A DNA stretch of 64,000 bases, taken from DATFVA01 sp963743325 (lineage in GTDB: Bacteria; Bacteroidota; Ignavibacteria; Ignavibacteriales; Ignavibacteriaceae). The translations under genes were made by a program, and so were the position numbers. This document shows, piece after piece, positions 34,242 through 44,488 of the stretch. Every line of letters begins with the position of its first letter. Position 1 is the stretch's first letter. The notes under the pieces were generated by a model. It did no database searches. It was given only the letters and a program-made list of their open reading frames with translations, and had not been told where the DNA came from. The DNA is taken from assembly GCA_963743325.1 (NCBI GenBank), contig CAVUOZ010000005.1, positions 558,001 through 622,000 of the forward strand. Reading direction: 5' to 3'.

Positions 34242-35529
34242 AAATCGTTTGGGTATACATAAAGCAAATACTTTAACAGAAATAAAAGATCTGACTGATA
34301 TTTATACGCAATGCATACACTGCGGAATGTGCCTGTCTGCCTGCCCCACATATGAATTAACCAAACTGGAAACATCCTCACCAAGAGGAAGAATAAAATT
34401 AATAAAAGCCGTTGCAGAAGGCAGTTTATCTGTAACTGATACATTTGCTTATGAAATGAGCTTTTGTCTTGACTGCCAGGCATGTGAAACTGCCTGCCCG
34501 GCGGGAGTTAAGTATGGAAAAATGGTTGAAGCTGCAAGAGTTGAAGTTGATAAGCACGGATATGGTTCTTTCATAAAATCATTCTTTCTTAAAAGTATTA
34601 TACCCTATAGAAACAGGCTTAAACTCGCAGCAAAGCTTCTGAGGTTTTATCAGAAATCAGGATTACAAAAGTCAGTTCGTGCTACAAAAATTCTGAACCG
34701 CTTTTTCCCGAAGCTTGCGGAAGCGGAGGACTTTTCACCTGCTGTACCCGGTAAATCCAGCGATACTTTTATTAAGGAAATAAATCATCCTTCCTCGGAA
34801 AAGAAACACACTTTAGCATTTTCATACGGCTGTCTGATGAATATTCTGCTTCCCGGTGTTAATAAAGACACAGTTGAACTACTGAATAAAATCGGGGCAG
34901 TTGTGATTTCTCCTGCCGGCCAGGCATGCTGCGGTTCTCTGAATGCCCATAATGGAGATATTAGAACAGCCAAAAAATTAGCAGAAAAAAACATCAAAGA
35001 GTTTGGAAGGTTTGAGTACGATTATTTTATATCAAATTCTGCCGGGTGCGGTGCTTTCATGAAACAATACGGTGAATTGTTTAAAGATGATGAAGAGTTA
35101 GCTGAACCAGCCAGGAAATTTTCTTCTCAAGTAAAGGATCTGACAGAGTACTTATCGGAGACAGATTTACCTCCCTTAAAATGCAAATTAAATCAAAATA
35201 TTACTTATCACGATGCCTGTCACCTTGTTCATACACAGAAAGTATATAATCAGCCAAGAGGTTTGTTAAATCAAATCCGGGGATTAAATTATATCCCTCT
35301 CGAAGATTCAACAAAATGCTGCGGAAGTGCAGGTATTTATAACTTAATTCACAGCGATATTTCAAATCAGTTACTTAAAATGAAAATTGAAAATTTAGAA
35401 AATACTAAAGCAGATATAGTCTTGACCGGAAACCCGGGATGTATGCTCCAGATAGCTTACGGTGTTAAGAAGTTCAGCAGGAATATAAAAGTAGAACATC
35501 CTGCAACTTTTTTTAACAAATTACTCTGA
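34201..35529 (+). CDS. glcF: iron-sulfur subunit GlcF
   Basis: 442 residues from GTG 34201, which overlaps glcD by 41 bases; TTG 34249, just after the glcD stop, is an alternative. Two 4Fe-4S ferredoxin motifs ('CIHCGMCLSACPTYEL' and 'CLDCQACETACPAGVK') are followed by two CCG domains ('ACCGSLNAHNGD' and 'KCCGSAGIYNL'), the standard GlcF layout. It passes electrons from GlcD to the quinone pool at the inner membrane. The true start is uncertain. Confidence 0.85.
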   Translation: MKCFILRLKNQQNKNRLGIHKANTLTEIKDLTDIYTQCIHCGMCLSACPTYELTKLETSSPRGRIKLIKAVAEGSLSVTDTFAYEMSFCLDCQACETACPAGVKYGKMVEAARVEVDKHGYGSFIKSFFLKSIIPYRNRLKLAAKLLRFYQKSGLQKSVRATKILNRFFPKLAEAEDFSPAVPGKSSDTFIKEINHPSSEKKHTLAFSYGCLMNILLPGVNKDTVELLNKIGAVVISPAGQACCGSLNAHNGDIRTAKKLAEKNIKEFGRFEYDYFISNSAGCGAFMKQYGELFKDDEELAEPARKFSSQVKDLTEYLSETDLPPLKCKLNQNITYHDACHLVHTQKVYNQPRGLLNQIRGLNYIPLEDSTKCCGSAGIYNLIHSDISNQLLKMKIENLENTKADIVLTGNPGCMLQIAYGVKKFSRNIKVEHPATFFNKLL

Positions 35530-35925
35530 CTAATAAAACTCAAACTGGATAAAAAGGGAACAGCTTATTTCCCGAGCGTATCCTGAATACAGAAAGTTTG
35601 TAAGAGGCAGAGGCAAATAAAAATCATTAAGCATTTACTAAATCGTGTTGAATTATTAAACAGGTAATAGATAAAAATTTAATAGTTAAAAAAGAAAAGA
35701 TTGTAGATCTGATTTTTTTGTTTTATATCTATAATTTTATAATTTTAATAATTAATTAAATTTACTTTGTTTAAGTTATACTTTCTCTCGGCACAACATA
35801 TGTGCTGTGCATAGAGCTATTTTTACCTTTATATAAATTAAAAAGACGAGATTTTTTTCAGGTACAGATTACTGTATGAGGATTCTTTTTGTTCAAAATT
35901 TAACCTGCAATTTCAGGAATAACTA
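35530..35925. other. 396-bp AT-rich stretch upstream of the Act/Cox locus
   Basis: No gene or RNA is visible. The middle part (35700-35770) is almost only A and T. A partial inverted repeat GCAC...GTGC flanks AACATATGTGCT near 35791-35810 and could be a regulator site. As the longest spacer before a 15-kb unidirectional respiratory locus, it should hold the main promoter, but I cannot point to convincing hexamers. Confidence 0.4.
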
Positions 35926-36495
35926 ATGAAAAAATCTTTACTTGATTACACGCTGCGGATTCGTGTTCCGGTAACTATATTTGTTATACTTGCCTCTTTT
36001 ACAATTACATATTTTGCCGGTAAAGCTGAACGAGATGGAGTAGGGTATCAGCCGGTTCAGCCGATTAATTTTTCACATAATCTTCATGCAGGACAAATGA
36101 AAATTGACTGCCAGTACTGCCATACCGGTGTGGAAAAGTCAAGGCACGCAATGGTGCCGCCGGTTAGCACCTGTATGAATTGTCATAAAATTGCACGTAA
36201 GGACAGACCGGAAATTCAAAAGCTTACAGCGTACTATAATGAAGGTAAAGCACTTCCCTGGAAAAGAATTCATCAAACTCCCGACTTCACGTACTTTAAC
36301 CACAGTGTCCATGTAAATAAGGGCATAGATTGCGTGAACTGTCACGGTGAAGTGAAAAATATGGATAAGGTTCTCCAGGTGAATTCATTTACTATGTCAG
36401 CTTGCCTTGATTGTCACAGAAATGCTCAGGAACGATTACCCGGTGTAAAAGGCATAATAAACGGTCCGGATAACTGCTGGGCATGTCATCGTTGA
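35926..36495 (+). CDS. actA: ActA, pentahaem cytochrome c of alternative complex III
   Basis: 189 residues. A membrane anchor is at 14-32 ('VPVTIFVILASFTITYFAG'). Five CxxCH haem sites follow: CQYCH, CMNCH, CVNCH, CLDCH and CWACH. 'INFSHNLHAGQMKIDCQYCH' and later His residues supply axial ligands. This number and spacing are those of ActA. It takes electrons from the ActB clusters to soluble cytochrome c outside the inner membrane. It is the first gene of the Act/Cox locus. Confidence 0.92.
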   Translation: MKKSLLDYTLRIRVPVTIFVILASFTITYFAGKAERDGVGYQPVQPINFSHNLHAGQMKIDCQYCHTGVEKSRHAMVPPVSTCMNCHKIARKDRPEIQKLTAYYNEGKALPWKRIHQTPDFTYFNHSVHVNKGIDCVNCHGEVKNMDKVLQVNSFTMSACLDCHRNAQERLPGVKGIINGPDNCWACHR

Positions 36496-36506
36496 AAGGA
36501 AATGAA

Positions 36507-36707
36507 ATGGAATCAGAGAAATTAAATTCGAAAAAAATAAATCGTAAAAATTTTTTTTCCTCATTGGGTGCAGGAGTTTTTGGTTATTTCATAATCAAGT
36601 CTATCCCTTTTTCCTTTCTGAGAAAAAATATTACAGATAAAAAGGTGACGATAGAGATAAATCCTGATGCCGTACGCAGAACAAAAATAGGTGAAAAGAA
36701 TGTCTGA
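36507..36707 (+). CDS. small protein between actA and actB
   Basis: 66 residues from ATG 36507. An in-frame ATG at 36483 lies inside actA and would add eight residues. 'INRKNFFSSLGAGVFGYFI' (about 11-29) looks like a Tat-type or simple membrane anchor, with a basic n-region and a hydrophobic core, followed by a short basic tail. I do not recognise a family. It overlaps the actB frame start by a few bases, so it is likely translated with the Act genes and could be an accessory subunit. Confidence 0.55.
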   Translation: MESEKLNSKKINRKNFFSSLGAGVFGYFIIKSIPFSFLRKNITDKKVTIEINPDAVRRTKIGEKNV

Positions 36708-39700
36708 AATTCAGGACAGTATCAAGAACAACACACCGGAGAATACCCCTGATGTAAATTACTGGCGTAGTCTTGAGGAACTTTATAAAGATCCGAAAAG
36801 GATTGAAGCGACTCATCACGAATTTAAGGGAGGCGTGACCGAAGATTTCAATCCTTTAAAATTACCAGCACTATCGAGAAGAAAATTCCTTGCACTTGTC
36901 GGTGCTTCTGCAGCCCTTGCGGGTACGGGCTGCTCTGATTATCGTGATAAAGGCGACATAATTCCTTACATAAAAAAACCGGAAGAAATTACGCTCGGGA
37001 AAGCAAATTATTATGCTTCGACGTGTAATGCATGCGGCAGTGCCTGCGGTATTTTAATTAAAACGCGGGAAGGAAGACCCATCAAAGTCGAGGGTAATCC
37101 CGATCATCCGGTAAGCAGAGGAAAGCTTTGTGCAAAAGGACATGCCAATATTCTTAATTTATATGATCCTGAACGACTGCAGTCACCAAGGAAGAGAAAT
37201 GGGGGTACGTTTGATGAAATTTCCTGGCAGAATGCTGATAAAGTAATAACCGCAGCACTTTCAAATCTAGGGAATAAAGAAATTGCAATTGTATCCAAAA
37301 AGATAAATTCTCCAACTGCAAAAAAAGTACTGGATGATTTCAAAACCAGATATCCCCTGGCAAATGTTTATTCATACGAACTGTTTAACAATGAAATTAA
37401 AAATTCAGCCTGGCTGAAGAGTTACGGTAAAGGATCATTCCCGTTAATAAAATGGAATGAGGCTAAAATAATAGTTGCACTCGAATCAGATTTTCTCGGT
37501 ACTGAAGGGAATACTGTTGAAACTACAAGGTTATTATCTGAAGGAAGAGAAGTATCTGATTTAAAGAATTTTAACAGATTGTATGTGCTGGAAGGGAATA
37601 TGTCGCTCACGGGAAGCAATGCTGATTACAGGATGCGCCTAAATCCGGAAGCACAATACGAGTTTGTATCCATGCTTATAAATGAACTCAACGGAGGTGG
37701 TGAGGGAGGCTCAGTTGATTCATTTGCGAATAAATATGACTTGTCTGCCGCATCGCTTAAGCATTTAATTTCGGACCTGAATAAATACAGAGGAAATTCC
37801 ATTATTTATTCCGGTTATAGTCTTCCTGAAGAAGTTCATATTGCCGTAAATCATCTTAATCATATGCTCGGTAATGATACAATGTACCGCGCTGGTGAAT
37901 CGGAATTTTCAGTTCTGCCTCTGTCGTCTAAAGAAGAATGGGCAAGCCTGGTTAATAAAATGAATAATAATAGTGTAGGAATGGTTATTCATTATGATAG
38001 CAATCCGGTTTATCATCTTCCGGATGATTTTGGTTATAAAGATGCTTTGAATAAAGTTACTTACGTTGTAAGTCTTACTGAAAGTGAAAATGAATCATCT
38101 GAATTCGCTCATTATGTTCTTCCTATAAACCATGCTTTTGAATCCTGGGGAGATGCTAAAACAAGAACAGAATTTTCATCACTGCAGCAGCCTGTAATCT
38201 GGCCGATTTTTGATACAAGGCAGAAAGAAGCTGTGCTGCTCAACTGGATAAACGGGGAGCCGGATAAATTCGATTTCAAAGTTTATCATAAATATCTTAT
38301 GAAAAACTGGAGAGAGAATGTGTATCCCTCACTGAACCCGAAGCTGGACTTTGATCAGTTCTGGTATGGTGTTCTTCAGGACGGTGTTGCATTGACAAAT
38401 GAAAATTCCGGTTTGATAGGAAACTTCAATACATCTGCTTTTCAGACAACCGGGAATAAATCGAAGGATACTAACGGTTATACGGTTGTGCTTAGAGAAA
38501 GCTATGCAACAGGTGACGGTTCATTCGCAAATAACGGCTGGATGCAGGAATTGCCTCACCCCGTTTCAAAAATAACCTGGGATAATTATGCAGCTGTCTC
38601 AAATTCGACAGCTCAGGAATTAGGTGTAAGCTCCAATGATCTTATTGACATTCAGATAGGTGATAGAAAACTTCAGATCCCTGTATTCATACAACCCGGA
38701 GCTGCGGATAAAACATTGACTATTGAATTAGGCTATGGTAGAACAAAAGTTGGAATTGTTGGTTCAGGCGTGGGATTCAATGCAAATGTACTGCTTTCTA
38801 AAGACAACAGTTTTTCTCCATGGGTTTACAGCGGAGCTTCTGTAAAAAAATCAGACGGTGTATATAAACTTGTTACAGCGCAGGAAGATCACGCGTTCGA
38901 TAAAGATTTAACACATGACGCAGTAGAAAAAAGAAAGATTATACGTGAGGGTACAGTAGAAGAATACAGGAGAAACCCTGATTTTATACGTAAAGAAACT
39001 AAAGAAGAAAATAAGTCTTTGTATTCTGAATATGAATACACAGGTGTAAAATGGGGTATGGCAATAGATTTAAATAAATGTCTCGGCTGCGGCGAATGTG
39101 TTATTGCATGTCATTCAGAAAATAATGTGCCTATAGTTGGAAAGGACCAGGTGGATAAGGGAAGGGAGATGCACTGGTTAAGGATTGATCGTTATTATTC
39201 GGGATCAATTGATGAACCTAAAGTCAGCACGCAGCCTATGCTTTGTCAGCATTGCGATCATGCACCGTGCGAAAATGTATGCCCTGTTGCAGCAACAAAC
39301 CACAGTCCTGATGGCTTAAATCAGATGGTATATAACAGGTGTGTAGGTACACGATATTGTTCTAATAACTGTCCGTATAAAGTCAGAAGATTTAACTTCT
39401 TTAATTTCAGAGATCATTTCAGAGATTCATACCAGGAAAACAATCTTTTCAATCTGGTTTATAACCCTGAAGTTACAATCCGCTCACGTGGTGTTATGGA
39501 GAAATGTACCTTCTGTATTCAGAGGATTATGGAAGCAAGAGCTGATGCTATTCACGATAACAGACCATTAAAAGGTTCTGATGTAAAGACCGCATGTCAG
39601 GAGGCCTGTAGTACAAATGCTATTAAGTTCGGTGATATTAATGATAAGAATTCGGATTTTCATAAATACAGGAATCATGAATTAGGTTACTATGTTCTTG

Positions 39701-39771
39701 ATTTTCTTAACACACGTCCCAATGTCACATATATTGCCAAATTAAGAAATACTCATTCGGAGGAAGTTTAA
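36700..39771 (+). CDS. actB: ActB, molybdopterin-oxidoreductase-like/iron-sulfur fusion
   Basis: 1023 residues from ATG 36700. A Tat signal is at about 63-85 ('SRRKFLALVGASAALAGTGC'), where the Cys also fits a lipobox. A molybdopterin-oxidoreductase-like domain follows, with a first cluster motif 'CNACGSACGILIK' and 'GKLCAKGHANI'. From about 785 there is a four-cluster ferredoxin domain ('CLGCGECVIACHSENNVP', 'CQHCDHAPCENVCPV', 'CVGTRYCSNNCPYK', 'CTFCIQRI'). ActB fuses the two halves in this family and normally binds no molybdenum. It links the quinol site to ActA. Confidence 0.93.
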   Translation: MSEIQDSIKNNTPENTPDVNYWRSLEELYKDPKRIEATHHEFKGGVTEDFNPLKLPALSRRKFLALVGASAALAGTGCSDYRDKGDIIPYIKKPEEITLGKANYYASTCNACGSACGILIKTREGRPIKVEGNPDHPVSRGKLCAKGHANILNLYDPERLQSPRKRNGGTFDEISWQNADKVITAALSNLGNKEIAIVSKKINSPTAKKVLDDFKTRYPLANVYSYELFNNEIKNSAWLKSYGKGSFPLIKWNEAKIIVALESDFLGTEGNTVETTRLLSEGREVSDLKNFNRLYVLEGNMSLTGSNADYRMRLNPEAQYEFVSMLINELNGGGEGGSVDSFANKYDLSAASLKHLISDLNKYRGNSIIYSGYSLPEEVHIAVNHLNHMLGNDTMYRAGESEFSVLPLSSKEEWASLVNKMNNNSVGMVIHYDSNPVYHLPDDFGYKDALNKVTYVVSLTESENESSEFAHYVLPINHAFESWGDAKTRTEFSSLQQPVIWPIFDTRQKEAVLLNWINGEPDKFDFKVYHKYLMKNWRENVYPSLNPKLDFDQFWYGVLQDGVALTNENSGLIGNFNTSAFQTTGNKSKDTNGYTVVLRESYATGDGSFANNGWMQELPHPVSKITWDNYAAVSNSTAQELGVSSNDLIDIQIGDRKLQIPVFIQPGAADKTLTIELGYGRTKVGIVGSGVGFNANVLLSKDNSFSPWVYSGASVKKSDGVYKLVTAQEDHAFDKDLTHDAVEKRKIIREGTVEEYRRNPDFIRKETKEENKSLYSEYEYTGVKWGMAIDLNKCLGCGECVIACHSENNVPIVGKDQVDKGREMHWLRIDRYYSGSIDEPKVSTQPMLCQHCDHAPCENVCPVAATNHSPDGLNQMVYNRCVGTRYCSNNCPYKVRRFNFFNFRDHFRDSYQENNLFNLVYNPEVTIRSRGVMEKCTFCIQRIMEARADAIHDNRPLKGSDVKTACQEACSTNAIKFGDINDKNSDFHKYRNHELGYYVLDFLNTRPNVTYIAKLRNTHSEEV

Positions 39772-41171
39772 TTGAAAGATCCAGAAGTTACAGATAGTAC
39801 GATTATAGACTTCTCGATAGAGATGCCTGTTATTGAAGGCGGTTTAACCCGTGCCGAAATCGATCAGATTGTGGCAAAACCGATGGATACTAAACCGACA
39901 AAGAAGTATCTGATTGCGCTGAGTGTATCAGTCAGTTTCCTTCTATTTGGAGCCTACTGTCTGGCTATACAGCTTTTATTACGGTATCGGTATGTGGGGT
40001 AATGATCAGCCAGTCGGATGGGGATTTGCTATAATTAATTTCGTTTTCTGGGTAGGTATAGGACATGCAGGCACGTTAATTTCAGCAATTCTTTTTCTAT
40101 TAAGACAAAGATGGAGAACAGGAATTGCCCGGTTTGCAGAAGCAATGACGATTTTCGCAGTGATGTGTGCCGGATTATTTCCGATGATTCACGTCGGACG
40201 TCCCTGGCTTGCCGGTTATTTAATACCTTATCCTAATCAGCACAGCTTATGGGTTAATTTTAATTCACCGCTCGTATGGGATGTCTTTGCAGTTTCAACT
40301 TATTTCACAGTTTCTCTAATTTTCTGGTACATAGGTTTAATTCCTGATTTTGCAATGCTTCGTGACAGGACTACATCACAGGTTAAAAAGCTGATCTACA
40401 GAATTTTCAGCCTGGGATGGAGACATTCAAACCGTCAGTGGCGGCATTATGAAAAAGCTTATATGATTCTTGCAGGTCTTGCTACCCCTCTTGTTTTATC
40501 AGTCCATACAGTTGTTAGTTTTGACTTTGCTGTTGCTGTTCTTCCCGGCTGGCATTCAACCATATTTCCTCCATACTTTGTTGCCGGTGCAATCTTTTCA
40601 GGGTTTGCGATGGTTGTAACTGCTCTGGTCTTTGTCAGGAAAGTGTTCGACCTTGAAAATATTATAACTATCAACCATCTCGATAATATGAATAAGATAA
40701 TTCTGCTTACCGGGTCGATGGTTGGTTATGCTTACGGCACTGGAATTTTTTATGGCATGGTACAGCGGAAATCCAATCGAGCAGTTCGTATATATTAACA
40801 GGGCATTTGGTCCTTTTGCCTGGTCTTACTGGACTATGATCAGCTGCAATGTACTTTTCCCGCAGTTATTTTGGTTCAGAAAAATCAGGAGATCAATTCC
40901 GATAATGCTTATTATCGCAATACTTGTAAATGTTGGAATGTGGTTCGAAAGATTTGTTATTGTTGTTACATCGCTTCACCGTGATTTTCTCCCTTCAAGC
41001 TGGGGAAATTATATTCCCACTATTTATGATATAGGGATTCTTGTGGGAAGTTTTGGTTTATTTTTCACTTTAATAATTCTCTTTACAAAAACATTACCTG
41101 TAGTTTCAATGTCGGAAGTGAAGGCAATGTCGGAGGGTGCGCAGCCTTCTCACAACGGAGGTCACGAATAA
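39772..41171 (+). pseudogene. actC: ActC, quinol-oxidising NrfD-like membrane subunit, two frameshifts
   Basis: A TTG start at 39772 with a good GGAGG site directly after actB. The protein is clear in three frames: 39772 to about 39975, then to about 40742, then to 41171. It is of normal ActC length (about 465 residues) once joined, with NrfD/PsrC helices ('GWGFAIINFVFWVGIGHAG', 'SPLVWDVFAVSTYF', 'EFFMAWYSGNPIE'). Both breaks are one extra base: a T in TTTT at 39974-39977 ('IQLYYGIG' restored) and a G near 40742 ('GTEFFMAW' restored). Either sequence error, decay or recoding. Confidence 0.85.
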
Positions 41172-42338
41172 TGGATAGAACAGGAAAATTATTCGGGATA
41201 ACAGCTTTGTTTGATACTCCCGATTCCATCATAAAGGCGGCAAAGAAACGTTGTCAGCGAAGGTTACAAGAAATTTGATGTAAATACTCCTTACCCGGTC
41301 CATGGAATGGATCCTGCAATGGGATTGAAGAAATCAAAACTTGGATTTGTGACTTTATTCTTTGGATTTTCAGGAACTGCATTCATACTATTATTTATGT
41401 ACTGGACCATGTCAGTCGATTATCCTATGGTGATAGGCGGTAAGCCGTATTTTGCCTTACCGGCATTTATTCCGATTACATTCGAATTTACAGTTTTACT
41501 CGCTTCTCTTTCAACTGTGTTCGGAATGATAATGGCATTCTTTAATCTGCCGTATAATGATCATCCCCTACACGATACCAATTTTATGAAGCGGGTCTCT
41601 GTTGACCGTTATGGACTTGTAATACTTGCTGAAGACCCGATATTTGATGAGAATAAAGTTCAGGGATTGTTTAAAAATCTTGGAGCTACAGAAATTGAAA
41701 AAGTATATTTCCCTGAAAAAGTGACTTACCCGGTTTTTGATTTAAAGTTTATCACTTTTCTGATTATCGTTGCCCTGGCGGTTTCAGGATTGACATATTT
41801 TACTCTTAATAAATTTATGGATATGGTTCCTTTTAACTGGATGGCTGAACAGGATAAAGTTATACCCCAGGAAAAAAGTGTATTCTTTGCTGATGAATTC
41901 GGAATGAGAAAACCAGTTGAAGGCACAGTTGCCAGAGGCTTTCTGCCTTATCCTTATATGGGAATAGCCGAACCCAAAGAGTATCTTGTTAACCCGGTTC
42001 TTCCAACTAAAGAATCGCTTGCTCTTGGTAAAAGAAAATTTCTGACCTTCTGCTCCCCCTGTCATGGAAATTATGCCGACGGCGACAGCAGGTTAAGAGG
42101 TCAATTTCCCAATCCGCCTTCTCTTCATACAGAAAGGGCAATTAATTTCCCTGACGGAAGAATTTATCACGTCATTACTAATGGTCAGAATGCCATGCCT
42201 TCTTATGCGGCTCAGATTACAAGAGATGAGAGATGGTCAATTGTTAATTATATAAGAGTTCTTCAGCGTGCTAAAAATGCAAGTGACGCTGATGTACAAG
42301 AGATTAAAAAGGAGTCTTCCAGCAATGTCCAAAAATGA
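41171..42338 (+). pseudogene. actDE: ActD-ActE fusion, one frameshift
   Basis: ATG 41171 overlaps the actC stop (TAATG) after a GGAGG site. The frame breaks at about 41249; removing one base there joins 'IIKAAKK' to 'VVSEGYKKFDVNTPYPVHG'. Residues 1-175 are ActD (DUF3341) with two helices ('YPMVIGGKPYFALPAFIPIT'). After another helix ('FLIIVALAVSGLTYFTLNKF') comes a monohaem cytochrome c, ActE, with 'FCSPCHGNYADGDS' and a later Met in 'NAMPSYA'. The two subunits are usually separate genes, so this is a fusion of about 388 residues. Confidence 0.82.
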
Positions 42339-43515
42339 TTCCGGCTATGTAATGCGGGCTTTACCGCAGAAATTCTTAAACATCGGATTTGCTCTGCTGG
42401 GGATCGGGCTGATATCGGGAATTATTGCCTATATGATTGATCCACTCAGAGCATCCTACAGTTATCTTACATCATTTATGTTTTTAATCAGCCTGGGTGT
42501 TGGGTCGCTTTTCCTGGTATCTCTGGAATACCTTGCAGGTGCAGTCTGGAGCACTCCCTTCAGAAGAATCAGCGAGTTCTTTGCAGGCACAATTCCTTAT
42601 CTTATTATAATCAGCATACCATTACTATTCACGCTGCATAATGTTTTCGAATGGACGCATTCGGCAGCGGTTGAGAATGATGCCATACTCAAAGGAAAAG
42701 AAGCATACTTAAATATTCCGTTTTTCCTGGTAAGAAATGTTGTAATCTTCCTGATCTGGACATTGTTTTACTTTTTAATCATAAAAAGATCGAGGATGCA
42801 GGATGAAACCGGAGACCAGTCCTTAACACGGGCAAACATAAAATTATCAACCGGCTTCATTTTCATCTTTGCAATTACTATTACAATTTCCGGTGTTGAC
42901 TGGATGATGAGTCTCGAACCTCACTGGTATTCTACGATTTTCGGGGTTTATTATTTCTCAGGTACTGTATGGTGCGCACTGGCGGCATTAACGCTTGCAG
43001 TTGTTCTGCTTAAAGAAAACGGTTACCTTGTTCCTGGTTTAAAGGAGGATCACTATTACAGTCTTGGAACCCTGATGTTCGCTTTCACCGCATTCTGGGG
43101 ATACATAGCTTTCTCCCAGTATATGTTAATATGGTATGCCGATCTTCCTGAAGAAACTTCCTGGTTCTTTCACAGATGGGAAGGCGGATGGATGTATGCT
43201 TCAATAGTTTTAATTATTGTTCATTTTATTGTACCATTTTTCGCGCTGCTGTCATTCCCTGCAAAAACAAATCCGAAGAGACTTAAATTTGTGGCTGTAT
43301 GGATTTTAGCTGCACACTTTTTTGATCTTTACTGGGTGATAATGCCGGGAATGGACCAGGTCGGGAGAGCATATTATTTCAGCTGGATGGACATAGTATT
43401 CCCCATCGCCATGGTTGGTTTTGTTATGATAATTTTCAGGATGCTGACAAATAAATATAACCTTGTACCCGTAAAAGATCCTAAACTGAAGAGAGGTTTG
43501 GATTACAGTCTTTAA
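42325..43515 (+). CDS. actF: ActF, membrane subunit of alternative complex III
   Basis: 396 residues from ATG 42325, which has AGGAG upstream and overlaps the actDE end by 14 bases; a longer frame from 42268 is unlikely. About ten helices are predicted. 'FSGTVWCALAALTLAVVLLK', 'AFTAFWGYIAFSQYMLIWYA' and 'FHRWEGGWMYASIVLIIVHF' match ActF, a smaller relative of ActC. It stays intact, unlike actC and actD. It probably helps in proton or energy coupling, as proposed for this complex. Confidence 0.9.
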   Translation: MSKNDSGYVMRALPQKFLNIGFALLGIGLISGIIAYMIDPLRASYSYLTSFMFLISLGVGSLFLVSLEYLAGAVWSTPFRRISEFFAGTIPYLIIISIPLLFTLHNVFEWTHSAAVENDAILKGKEAYLNIPFFLVRNVVIFLIWTLFYFLIIKRSRMQDETGDQSLTRANIKLSTGFIFIFAITITISGVDWMMSLEPHWYSTIFGVYYFSGTVWCALAALTLAVVLLKENGYLVPGLKEDHYYSLGTLMFAFTAFWGYIAFSQYMLIWYADLPEETSWFFHRWEGGWMYASIVLIIVHFIVPFFALLSFPAKTNPKRLKFVAVWILAAHFFDLYWVIMPGMDQVGRAYYFSWMDIVFPIAMVGFVMIIFRMLTNKYNLVPVKDPKLKRGLDYSL

Positions 43516-43541
43516 TAGATGAATTTTTAGGAACCCGAGAA

Positions 43542-44477
43542 ATGAGTAATCTGGAAAAATTTATAAAACAAAAAAAAGAAGAGATCAGAAATGATCCCGG
43601 AAAAATTTTCGGATTGGTTTATCCCTATCTTTTAATTATTGGTTTAGGTATTGGATTATTCTATATAAATAAAATGAATTTTATCGGAAGACAGGAAATC
43701 CCGGTTGCGGTTCCGGATACTTCTGGTATGCACGCGGATTTAAGCATTCAGATGTCTCAATCAGTCCCGGCTGCCGATGTTATGAAGTTATCGCAGCCAA
43801 ATGACTCGTTAGTGCAGATAGGAAAAAGGATTTTCGAAACAACCTGTGTTGCTTGTCATGGGACTGACGGAAAAGGAGACGGACCTGTTTCTGCGGGTTT
43901 AAAACCGGCTCCCAGAAATTTTACCAGTAAAGAGGGATGGGTTAACGGACCGAAGTTAACAAGCATCTACCAGACTCTTCAGGAAGGTATTAAAGGCAGT
44001 GCAATGGTAGCATACCAGCAGTTTTCGCCCGCTGAAAAATTTGCTCTTGCACATTATATTAGAACGACATTTGTCCCGGATCCACCTCCACCTGCTAAGG
44101 AGGATTTGGCAATGCTCGATCAGCTTTATAATCTTTCCCGGAAACAATATATCCCGGCACAAATACCTGTTTCTGATGCTGAGAAATTAATTATTGAGGA
44201 AAATCAGAATAAGGTAAATGAAGTTACCGAAATAATCGGAAAAATCGGAAACGATAAAAACAGCCCTGCTGCAGATCTGTTTAATGAAATTACAAGTAAC
44301 AGGGAACGTGCTCTGACGATTCTGTTAAATTCTAACGACTGGAAAAATAATGAGCAGGAGTTTATAAATATTATTGTGAATAACGTAAACCAGGATGGTT
44401 TTACCGGAAGGGTATTTAACCTTACCGAAAGTGAATGGAATGAACTTTACAATTATCTGAAGAGTATTATTGCCTGA
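43542..44477 (+). CDS. membrane-anchored monohaem cytochrome c
   Basis: 311 residues. A helix at about 27-44 ('LVYPYLLIIGLGIGLFYI') anchors it. A class I haem c site 'CVACHGTDGKGDGPVSAG' is at about 105-122, with a candidate Met ligand in 'GSAMVAYQQFSP'. The last 120 residues are charged and helical with no known domain. Its place between actF and sco suggests it carries electrons from alternative complex III to the oxidase, or is an extra Act subunit; this is inference. Confidence 0.8.
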   Translation: MSNLEKFIKQKKEEIRNDPGKIFGLVYPYLLIIGLGIGLFYINKMNFIGRQEIPVAVPDTSGMHADLSIQMSQSVPAADVMKLSQPNDSLVQIGKRIFETTCVACHGTDGKGDGPVSAGLKPAPRNFTSKEGWVNGPKLTSIYQTLQEGIKGSAMVAYQQFSPAEKFALAHYIRTTFVPDPPPPAKEDLAMLDQLYNLSRKQYIPAQIPVSDAEKLIIEENQNKVNEVTEIIGKIGNDKNSPAADLFNEITSNRERALTILLNSNDWKNNEQEFINIIVNNVNQDGFTGRVFNLTESEWNELYNYLKSIIA

Positions 44478-44488
44478 GGGCATCAGTC

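Noticed and set aside
32814..35529. glcD/glcF as cargo of the BMC shell proteins
   Set aside because: They lie over 3.5 kb away behind a terminator and other genes, and no encapsulation peptide is visible.
35701..35735. TTGTAG / TATAAT promoter pair before actA
   Set aside because: The spacing is 23 bases, too long for a sigma-70-type promoter, and chance matches are common in such AT-rich DNA.
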